This document shows positions 35,025-42,038 of a DNA stretch of 64,000 nt, piece after piece. The stretch's first letter is position 1. Every line of letters begins with the position of its first letter. This DNA is from QZKY01 sp942492925. Its GTDB lineage: Bacteria; Pseudomonadota; Gammaproteobacteria; Burkholderiales; Burkholderiaceae_D. The stretch spans positions 868,001-932,000 of the forward strand of contig OW818641.1 of NCBI GenBank assembly GCA_942492925.1, given 5' to 3'. The position numbers and the translations under genes were made by a program. The notes below the pieces were generated by a model. The model worked only from the letters and a program-made list of their open reading frames with translations, did not search any database and was not told where the DNA came from.

Positions 35025-36341
35025 TTAAAGCTTCTTTGTGAGTACCAGCGACTTGCGCTGCCAGTTGTACATGCGTTGACGATCCTTGGGTAATTCATCG
35101 ACGCTTGCGTAAACGAAGCCGCGATTCAAAAACCAGTGCGCCGTTTGCGTGGTCAGGATGAACAGTTTGGTGAAACCTTGCGCGCGTGCGCGGTTTTCCA
35201 TGTGTTTCAGGATGCGCTCGCCGTCGCCCTGTTTTTGCACTTCAGGTTTGACGATGAGGCAAGCCATTTCCGCCATCTTCTCGCTTGCGAACGGATAAAG
35301 TGCCGCGCAGCCGAAGATGACACCATCGTGATCGATCACGGAGAAATTGCCGATTTCCCGTTCCAGCAATTCGCGTGGACGCTTGACCAGTACGCCCGCT
35401 TCTTCGAACGGTTCGATCAGCTTGAGGATGCCGCCCACGTCTTCGACATTGGCTTCACGCAAGCTTTCCAGATTTTCGTAGGAGACCATGGTGCCCACGC
35501 CATCATGCGTGAACAATTCCAGCAGGACGGAACCATCCATCTCGAATGGAATGGTATGCACGCGCGGGGTACCGGCCTTGCTGGCCTTGATGGCGTATTT
35601 CAGATTGAATGCATGGTCTTCCGACAAGAAACCAGCTTGCAACACGGCTTCTGCCTGATGAGAAGACAGTTCGCGGATTTCTTCGCCCCCCTGATCTTTC
35701 ATGACGGGTGATTCGGTGAGAAAAATCAGTTTTTCCGCGTGCAAGGAGATGGCAGCTGAAACAGCCACATCTTCCATGGTCAGGTTGAAGGCTTCGCCGG
35801 TTTGGGAGAAACCCAGAGGCGAGAGCAGCACGATCGCGTTCGCATTCGCATTCAGAATGGATTCGATGGTTTCGTCAGCAATCCGGCGTACTTTGCCGGT
35901 CAGTTGTAAATCGACGCCATCGATCACGCCTAGCGGACTGGCCGTGATGAAATTGCCGGAGATGAGGCGAATCGCGGCGTGTGCCATCGGTGTGTTTGGC
36001 AAGCCCTGGCTGAAGGCGGCTTCAATGTCGAGGCGAATTTCACCGGCGGCTTCCTTCGCGCATTCCAGCGCGGCTGGGTCGGTGACGCGGATGCCTTTGT
36101 GAAAGCTGCAAGACGCGTTGCGCAAGGCGAGCTGTTCCGCCACCTGCGGACGTGAGCCGTGCACGATCACGATCTTGATGCCCATCGCATGCAACAGCGA
36201 GAGGTCGTGCGCCAGCACGGGCAGTTTGCCCGCCATGACCAGATCGCCCGGAAAGGCGACCACGAAGGTTTTGCCGTGGAAGCCGTGAATATACGGCGCA
36301 ACCGAGCGAAACCAGCTAATGAATTGATCGGGATTTTCCAT
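35025..36341 (-). CDS. argA: N-acetylglutamate synthase (amino-acid acetyltransferase)
   Basis: First step of arginine synthesis, acetylating glutamate with acetyl-CoA. The product has 438 residues. An amino-acid-kinase-like domain (about 20-285; KTFVVAFPGDLVMAGKLPVLAHDLSLLHAMGIKIVIVHGSRPQ) regulates a C-terminal GNAT domain (about 295-435) with the acetyl-CoA loop QKQGDGERIL. Arginine feedback is expected through the first domain. Divergent from hrpA with only 24 bases between the start codons. Confidence 0.95.
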   Translation of the reverse strand: MENPDQFISWFRSVAPYIHGFHGKTFVVAFPGDLVMAGKLPVLAHDLSLLHAMGIKIVIVHGSRPQVAEQLALRNASCSFHKGIRVTDPAALECAKEAAGEIRLDIEAAFSQGLPNTPMAHAAIRLISGNFITASPLGVIDGVDLQLTGKVRRIADETIESILNANANAIVLLSPLGFSQTGEAFNLTMEDVAVSAAISLHAEKLIFLTESPVMKDQGGEEIRELSSHQAEAVLQAGFLSEDHAFNLKYAIKASKAGTPRVHTIPFEMDGSVLLELFTHDGVGTMVSYENLESLREANVEDVGGILKLIEPFEEAGVLVKRPRELLEREIGNFSVIDHDGVIFGCAALYPFASEKMAEMACLIVKPEVQKQGDGERILKHMENRARAQGFTKLFILTTQTAHWFLNRGFVYASVDELPKDRQRMYNWQRKSLVLTKKL

Positions 36342-36350
36342 ACGCGGGAT

Positions 36351-36356
36351 TATAAT
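36351..36356 (+). promoter_or_regulatory. Candidate -10 box for hrpA giving a nearly leaderless transcript
   Basis: A perfect TATAAT ends 9 bases before the hrpA ATG at 36366. With normal spacing, transcription would begin about 3 bases before the start codon. No good -35 element is seen at 16-18 bases, and no Shine-Dalgarno sequence is present in CACCCGCC before the ATG. Confidence 0.4.
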
Positions 36357-36365
36357 TCACCCGCC

Positions 36366-39300
36366 ATGTCAGAGTCAGAAACTTCCAAAAAAACAACGTC
36401 CCCTCCGAAACAACAGGTGCGACAGCAAGGGCGCCGCAAGGCGCCGCGTCCTGTGACGCCTGTTGAGCGGAATCCTTTGCCGCCAATCACCTTTCCGGAG
36501 GAATTGCCGGTTTCTGCTCGGCGCGACGAGATCGCGGAGGCGATTCGCGATCATCAGGTGATTATCGTCAGCGGTGAAACCGGGTCGGGCAAGACGACCC
36601 AGCTCCCCAAAATCTGTCTGATGCTCGGGCGCGGGCAGACCGGGTTGATCGGTCATACCCAGCCGCGCAGACTGGCCGCCACCTCCACGGCACGGCGGAT
36701 CGCGCAGGAACTGGGTTCGCCCCCGGGCGAGCACGTCGGCTTCAAGATTCGTTTCAACGATGCGATTTCGGCGGGCGCATCGGTCAAGCTGATGACGGAC
36801 GGCATTCTGCTGGCCGAAACGCAAACCGATCCCTTGCTCAAGCAGTACGACACGATCATCATCGACGAAGCGCACGAGCGTAGCCTGAATATCGATTTCC
36901 TGCTCGGCTACCTCAAGCAGTTGCTCCCGCGCCGTCCGGATTTGAAGCTCATCATCACGTCGGCCACCATCGATGCCGACCGCTTTGCGAAGCACTTCGG
37001 CACCGAAGACAAACCCGCGCCGATCATTGAAGTCTCCGGCAGGCTGTATCCCGTGGAAGTGCGCTATCGACCCGTGGAACCGATGCAGGTCAGTGAGGGC
37101 GCAGCATCGCAAGCGCCGAGTTTTGCACAGCGGCAGCGGGAACAGCGCGACTTGATCGACGGGGTGGTGGAGGCCGTCGATGAACTGGCACGCGAAGGAC
37201 AGGGCGACGTGCTGGTCTTTTTACCCGGCGAGCGCGAAATCCGTGAAACGGCGGAAGCTTTAAGAAAACGCCATCCACCGCATGTGGAAATTTTGCCGCT
37301 GTACGCGCGCCTCTCTGCACAAGAGCAGGAACGCATTTTTCACTCCACCAATACGCGCCGCATCGTGCTGGCCACCAACGTCGCCGAAACCTCGCTGACG
37401 GTGCCTGGCATCCGTTTTGTGGTGGATACAGGCATCGCGCGTGTGAAGCGGTACAGCTATCGCAACAAGGTTGAGCAATTGCAAATCGAGCCGATTTCAC
37501 AAGCATCCGCCAACCAGCGCGCAGGCCGCTGCGGTCGCGTCGCGGCGGGCGTGTGCATCCGCTTGTACGAAGAGCAGGATTACACGCTGCGTCCCAAATT
37601 CACCGATCCAGAAATTTTGCGTTCGTCGCTGGCGTCCGTCATTTTGCGGATGAAATCGTTGCGGCTGGCGGATGTCGAAACCTTTCCGTTTGTCGAACCG
37701 CCGCTGGGTCGGGCGATTGCAGACGGCTACCAATTGCTGCAGGAACTCGGCGCGCTGGATGACAGCAACGCCCTCACGCCCATCGGCCATCAACTCGCGC
37801 AACTCCCGCTGGACCCGCGTGTGGGGCGCATGATTTTGGCGGGGAAAGATAATGTTTGCCTGACTGAGATGTTGATCATTGCGTCAGCCTTGTCGGTGCA
37901 GGATCCGCGCGACCGGCCGATGGAAGCGCAGGATGCAGCGGATAACGCGCACAAGAAATTCGTCGATCCGCGCTCCGAATTCCTGTCTTATCTGAAAATC
38001 TGGAAATGGTTTGAAGAGGCCGTCGAGCACAAGAAATCCAACCGGCAGTTACAGGAAAACTGTCGTGCCAACTTCCTCTCGCAGTTGCGCCTCCGTGAAT
38101 GGCGCGATGTGCATGCGCAATTGCTGACGATTGCGAAAGAGCACAGCTGGCGCCTGAATGAGTCGCCCGCAACGTACGAGCAAATTCACCTGGCTTTGCT
38201 GTCAGGTTTGCTCGGTAATATCGGTTTCAAGTCGGAAGACGATCCGCATTATCTCGGTGCGCGCGGCATCCGCTTTTACATTTGGCCGGGGTCGTCGCTG
38301 GGGAAAAAAGCAGGGCGGTGGGTGATGGCGGCGGAACTGGTGGACACGGCGCGACTGTATGCGCGCTGTCTGGCGCAAATTCAGCCGGAATGGCTGGAGC
38401 GCGTGGGCGGCCATTTGCTGAAAAAATCATACGGCGAACCGCGCTGGGAAAAACGCAGCGCGCAAGTCTCCGCTTACGAACGGGCCACCTTGTATGGGCT
38501 GGTCGTGTACAGCCAGCGGCGTGTGGATTATGCGCGCATCAACCCCGAGCATGCGCGGGAGATTTTCATCCGCGACGCACTGGTTGGCGGGGACTTCGAC
38601 ACGCGCGCGCCATTCTTTGCGCATAACCAGAAATTGGTCAAGGAAATCGAAAAGCTCGAACACAAGTCGCGTCGCGTCGATGTGCTGGTGGATGACGACC
38701 TGATTATGGCGTTCTACGACAAGATTTTGCCCTTGGACGTCTGCAACGGTATTGCGTTCGAGAAGTGGCACAAGGAAGCGACTTTCAAGAATTCCAAGTT
38801 ACTTTTCCTGAACAAGGAAGACCTGATGCGTCACGAAGCGGCTGGTGTCACGTCAGAACTCTTTCCCAAACAAATGGAAGCGGCGGGCATCGACATGGGG
38901 CTCTCCTACCATTTCGAGCCAGGTAGTCCACGCGATGGCGTGACGCTCACCGTACCGCTCTATGCACTGAATCAGGTGTCGAGTGAGCGCGGCGACTGGC
39001 TGGTGCCAGGCATGCTGAAAGAAAAAGTGCATTTGCTGCTCAAGTCATTGCCGCAGAAACTGCGTCGTCATTGTGTGCCGCTGCCAAATTATGCCGCCGG
39101 ATTTTGCGAGCGCATTCAAGCAGGTGAGCATTACGGCGAAGGCGACCTGATCGAAACACTGATTACCGACTTGCGCGATCAATTGAATGTGATGGCGAAG
39201 CTAGGAGACTTCAAGCTGGAAACCCTGCCTGCGCATCACTTCATGAATTTCAAGGTGATTGACGAACATGGGCGTCAGCTCGACATGGGGCGTAATCTCG

Positions 39301-40319
39301 CCTCCCTGCGTGCAGAACTTGGCGGCAATGCGCGAGAAAGTTTCCAGCGCATTGCAGACAGATCGACCTTGCAGGCGGCGTTTGGTGATGCGCCACAAAT
39401 TAGTCATTCCCGCGAAAGCGGGAATCCAGTGTCGTTAAATAAGTTAAACACAGAAACGGCAACCGGCGATCTCGACAGCATCACAGCATGGACCTTCGGC
39501 GAATTGCCGGAGCTGCTGGAAATTACCAAAGGCAAGCAAACGCTGATTGGTTTCCCTGCGCTGGTGGATAAAACCGACCATTGCGAACTGGAAGTCTTCG
39601 ACGATCCGGATATGGCCGAGCGCACGCATCACGCCGGCCTGCGCCGGCTCTTTGCGCTGCAACTAAAGGAGCAGGTGCGTTACCTCACCAAAAACATTCC
39701 CGGCCTGCAGCAAATGGGAATGCAGTACATGGCGCTGGGCACGCAGGAAGAATTGCGCGATCAAATCATCGATGCCGCGCTGGAACTGGCCTGCATGGCC
39801 GATCCGCTGCCGAAAGATGCCGACAAGTTCGAGGCACGCAAGGATCAGGCGCGCACGCGGCTCGGCTTGCTCGCCAATCAGGTCGCGCAACTGGCTGCGC
39901 AAATTCTCACCGAATACCATGCGTTGCCGCGCAAGTTGCAAGGGTTCAAGGCGCATACGCAAGCGGTGGCCGATATTCAATCGCAGGTGGCTGCGCTCAT
40001 CAACAAACGTTTTTTGCTGGAAAACGACTGGTCTCAACTCGCGCACTTTCCGCGTTACCTGAAAGCGATCAACGTGCGGCTCGACAAGCTCCGTGCCGAT
40101 CCTGCGCGCGATGCACGGCTGATGGGGGAATGGCAAGCCATCGCCAGCCCTTATCAGCGCGCACTCAAAGATCGTGGGCGCGCCAATGACCCGAAGATGA
40201 AGGACTTCCGCTGGATGCTGGAAGAGCTGCGTGTCTCCCTCTTCGCGCAGGAATTGCGTACCCCGATGCCAGTGTCGGTGAAGCGCTTGCAAAAGGTGTG
40301 GGAGACGATGCATCGGTAG
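36366..40319 (+). CDS. hrpA: ATP-dependent RNA helicase HrpA (DEAH family)
   Basis: A 1317-residue DEAH helicase involved in rescue of stalled ribosomes in E. coli. A basic disordered N terminus (KKTTSPPKQQVRQQGRRKAP) precedes Walker A GETGSGKT (70-77), DEAH at 167-170, SAT, and helicase C motifs TNVAETSLTVPGIRFVVDTG and QRAGRCGRVAAG. HA2 and OB folds follow, then the long C-terminal domain specific to HrpA. Residues about 1014-1021 (HSRESGNP) are encoded by an in-frame REP-like palindrome, in a variable linker. The ATG at 36366 is the only plausible start before the helicase core. Confidence 0.94.
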   Translation: MSESETSKKTTSPPKQQVRQQGRRKAPRPVTPVERNPLPPITFPEELPVSARRDEIAEAIRDHQVIIVSGETGSGKTTQLPKICLMLGRGQTGLIGHTQPRRLAATSTARRIAQELGSPPGEHVGFKIRFNDAISAGASVKLMTDGILLAETQTDPLLKQYDTIIIDEAHERSLNIDFLLGYLKQLLPRRPDLKLIITSATIDADRFAKHFGTEDKPAPIIEVSGRLYPVEVRYRPVEPMQVSEGAASQAPSFAQRQREQRDLIDGVVEAVDELAREGQGDVLVFLPGEREIRETAEALRKRHPPHVEILPLYARLSAQEQERIFHSTNTRRIVLATNVAETSLTVPGIRFVVDTGIARVKRYSYRNKVEQLQIEPISQASANQRAGRCGRVAAGVCIRLYEEQDYTLRPKFTDPEILRSSLASVILRMKSLRLADVETFPFVEPPLGRAIADGYQLLQELGALDDSNALTPIGHQLAQLPLDPRVGRMILAGKDNVCLTEMLIIASALSVQDPRDRPMEAQDAADNAHKKFVDPRSEFLSYLKIWKWFEEAVEHKKSNRQLQENCRANFLSQLRLREWRDVHAQLLTIAKEHSWRLNESPATYEQIHLALLSGLLGNIGFKSEDDPHYLGARGIRFYIWPGSSLGKKAGRWVMAAELVDTARLYARCLAQIQPEWLERVGGHLLKKSYGEPRWEKRSAQVSAYERATLYGLVVYSQRRVDYARINPEHAREIFIRDALVGGDFDTRAPFFAHNQKLVKEIEKLEHKSRRVDVLVDDDLIMAFYDKILPLDVCNGIAFEKWHKEATFKNSKLLFLNKEDLMRHEAAGVTSELFPKQMEAAGIDMGLSYHFEPGSPRDGVTLTVPLYALNQVSSERGDWLVPGMLKEKVHLLLKSLPQKLRRHCVPLPNYAAGFCERIQAGEHYGEGDLIETLITDLRDQLNVMAKLGDFKLETLPAHHFMNFKVIDEHGRQLDMGRNLASLRAELGGNARESFQRIADRSTLQAAFGDAPQISHSRESGNPVSLNKLNTETATGDLDSITAWTFGELPELLEITKGKQTLIGFPALVDKTDHCELEVFDDPDMAERTHHAGLRRLFALQLKEQVRYLTKNIPGLQQMGMQYMALGTQEELRDQIIDAALELACMADPLPKDADKFEARKDQARTRLGLLANQVAQLAAQILTEYHALPRKLQGFKAHTQAVADIQSQVAALINKRFLLENDWSQLAHFPRYLKAINVRLDKLRADPARDARLMGEWQAIASPYQRALKDRGRANDPKMKDFRWMLEELRVSLFAQELRTPMPVSVKRLQKVWETMHR
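39406..39425. repeat. REP/dRS3-like palindrome inside hrpA
   Basis: ATTCCCGC and GCGGGAAT (8-bp perfect arms) flank GAAA. The pattern ATTCCC-N8-GGGAAT matches the interspersed repeat family known as dRS3 in Neisseria and similar repeats in other proteobacteria. It is translated in frame as part of HSRESGNP. Confidence 0.8.
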
Positions 40320-40422
40320 CCTTGCGCGTCATGTAATAATGTCTAGTCGCTATTAGATTGGATATGACGCTCTGGTACCGATTGCTTTGCAGGAATTATT
40401 TCAACACACTACGGAGACATAT

Positions 40423-40803
40423 ATGCGTATATTATGGGTAGTTCTCGTGACGGTTTTGTTTACAACAGTTGCAGCTGCCAATACAACAGCGGATTGTGAA
40501 GCGCAGGCTGTTGGAAGGAAATTGCAAGGCGCTGCGAAGGCGAGTTTTATTGGTGGGTGCGCGAAAGATACGAAGCGAAATTCGACAACCTCGGCATTGT
40601 ATGCCGCGGAAAGAAAATGTTCGGAGAAGGCAACAGAAAAGAAGCTGGGTCGTGTCGAGAGAGAAACTTTCATCAAGAAATGCGTTAATGAATCAGGTGC
40701 TGCGCCGGCACCAAGTTGTGAAGAGCAGGCCAGGGAGAAGAAATTGCAAGGTGTTTCAAAACAGAGTTTCATGATCAAGTGCATGAAGACTGCGAAGAAG
40801 TAA
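40423..40803 (+). CDS. psiF: PsiF-repeat exported protein (first copy)
   Basis: A small exported protein of 126 residues. The signal peptide is MRILWVVLVTVLFTTVAAA. Three PsiF repeats follow, each a pair of Cys residues separated by about 20 residues: CEAQAVGRKLQGAAKASFIGGC, CSEKATEKKLGRVERETFIKKC, CEEQAREKKLQGVSKQSFMIKC. E. coli PsiF is phosphate-starvation induced and of unknown function. ATG 40423 follows ACGGAGAC. A strong terminator follows. I see no convincing Pho box. Confidence 0.85.
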   Translation: MRILWVVLVTVLFTTVAAANTTADCEAQAVGRKLQGAAKASFIGGCAKDTKRNSTTSALYAAERKCSEKATEKKLGRVERETFIKKCVNESGAAPAPSCEEQAREKKLQGVSKQSFMIKCMKTAKK

Positions 40804-40848
40804 TATCTTTCGGCACAAGGCTTTAATGTTTGGCGTAAAAATATGCTT

Positions 40849-40879
40849 AAAAAGGGGCGGCAATTTGCCGCCCCTTTTT
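40849..40879 (+). terminator. Rho-independent terminator after the first psiF
   Basis: AAAAAGGGGCGGCA (40849-40862) pairs with TGCCGCCCCTTTTT (40866-40879), with a further T run to 40881. Confidence 0.93.
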
Positions 40880-41004
40880 TTACCGGGGGCTAAAAGGGGA
40901 TAGGCTCGATTATCGCGTACGCCAAAAAATTTCATAGGCAGGCGTGATGCCCTTAAAATGATGTCGGGTTAAATGGTCTGTTATCAGCATTGGATTGCGT
41001 CAAC

Positions 41005-41376
41005 ATGTCTTATCAAATCATTTGGGAAGAGCGCGGTTGTTATGTGCGTTACTTTGGGCATGTGGATGATGAAGAGCTGGCAAGGGTAAGAAAAGAGTGC
41101 TACGGCGATACGCGGTTTGAAGATGTTTTATACATCCTCAATGATCTTCGCGAGTGTGAAAGTTTGTCCACATCGCCACTTCACCTCAATCAAAGAGCCA
41201 TCGGCGACATGTTTGCCAAAATTCTCAACGACAAGTTGAAGGTGGCCGTCGTTACGGACAATCCGGACATTCTCAAATTTGCCGATAGTTACAAACATGC
41301 GGCGGCGGATGCCTATGAGATACAGGTGTTTGCGTCATTGGATGAAGCCCGACATTGGAGCAGAACGTTGGCGTAA
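41005..41376 (+). CDS. Small cytoplasmic protein, possibly STAS/SpoIIAA-like
   Basis: A 123-residue protein with no signal peptide or membrane segment. It reads as alternating strands and helices (MSYQIIWEERGCYVRYFGHV, then FEDVLYILNDLRECESL, KLKVAVVTDNPDILKFADSY, YEIQVFASLDEARHW), a pattern seen in SpoIIAA/STAS-like proteins. No key residue confirms this, so the family call is inference. The start at 41005 is preferred over 40990 because MSYQIIWEE begins the first strand. It sits between two PsiF genes in the same direction, but separate terminators suggest independent transcription. Confidence 0.72.
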   Translation: MSYQIIWEERGCYVRYFGHVDDEELARVRKECYGDTRFEDVLYILNDLRECESLSTSPLHLNQRAIGDMFAKILNDKLKVAVVTDNPDILKFADSYKHAAADAYEIQVFASLDEARHWSRTLA

Positions 41377-41464
41377 CCGCGTCTTTTCCCAGAAGACTAG
41401 GGTGCGTGGCGATCCTTGGGGTGTCGCCGTTTGGGTAAATGGGGCAGCGTCTTGTGGTATCGTG

Positions 41465-41488
41465 TCATGCCGACGTGCGTCGGCATGA
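41465..41488. repeat. Inverted repeat between the unknown gene and the second psiF
   Basis: TCATGCCGACG (41465-41475) and CGTCGGCATGA (41478-41488) are perfect 11-bp arms with a 2-base centre. There is no T run. The sequence TGTCATGCCGA also occurs at 60849-60859, so it may be an interspersed palindromic repeat. Confidence 0.65.
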
Positions 41489-41575
41489 TGTAACGCGCTC
41501 ATCAACGCGCGCTGACATCATGTTCATGGATGTGTTTTACCTGACAGAGATTATTATCACACCAAGGAGAGCATT

Positions 41576-41974
41576 ATGCGTAAATTATGGGTTGTTTTGT
41601 TGACGGGTCTTTTTGCAACGGGTGCGTTAGCCAGCGCCAAATCGGAATGTGAAGCCAAGGCGACGGAACAGAAGCTGGAAGGCGTTGCATACGCCAAGTT
41701 TATGACGAAATGCGTGAAGGATACGAAGAAGGCCTCGGCAAAAGCCGCCGCATCTGATCAGGAAAAGCAGTGTGAAGCTAAGGCAGCAGAAAAGAAACTG
41801 GAAGGCGCGCAGAAAACTTTATATGTCAAACAGTGTATGAGAAGCGCGACGACGAAGCCTGCCAAAAAATGCGAAGCACAGGCTACTGAACAGAAGTTGA
41901 AAGGCGTTGAGAAAGCCGCCTTCGTGAAGAAGTGCGTGAAGGAGGCGAAAAAGCCTTCCGCATCCGCAAAATGA
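41576..41974 (+). CDS. psiF: PsiF-repeat exported protein (second copy)
   Basis: A 132-residue paralogue of the protein at 40423. The signal peptide is MRKLWVVLLTGLFATGALA. Three PsiF repeats are CEAKATEQKLEGVAYAKFMTKC, CEAKAAEKKLEGAQKTLYVKQC and CEAQATEQKLKGVEKAAFVKKC, separated by Lys/Ala-rich linkers. AAGGAGAG precedes the ATG. The even six-Cys pattern suggests disulfide or metal chemistry in the periplasm (inference). Confidence 0.87.
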   Translation: MRKLWVVLLTGLFATGALASAKSECEAKATEQKLEGVAYAKFMTKCVKDTKKASAKAAASDQEKQCEAKAAEKKLEGAQKTLYVKQCMRSATTKPAKKCEAQATEQKLKGVEKAAFVKKCVKEAKKPSASAK

Positions 41975-41990
41975 TTTTAAGCATTGCATA

Positions 41991-42021
41991 AAAAACGGGG
42001 AGGCTGTGCCTCCCCGTTTTT
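41991..42021. terminator. Bidirectional terminator between psiF and ppc
   Basis: AAAAACGGGGAGGC (41991-42004) pairs with GCCTCCCCGTTTTT (42008-42021), with further Ts. It serves the second psiF on the plus strand and, 17 bases past its stop, ppc on the minus strand. Confidence 0.93.
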
Positions 42022-42038
42022 TTTGAATAGATGAATGC

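Noticed and set aside
39380..39460. hrpA interrupted by a repeat
   Set aside because: The repeat keeps the frame and the gene continues 290 codons with normal sequence, so it is not a pseudogene.
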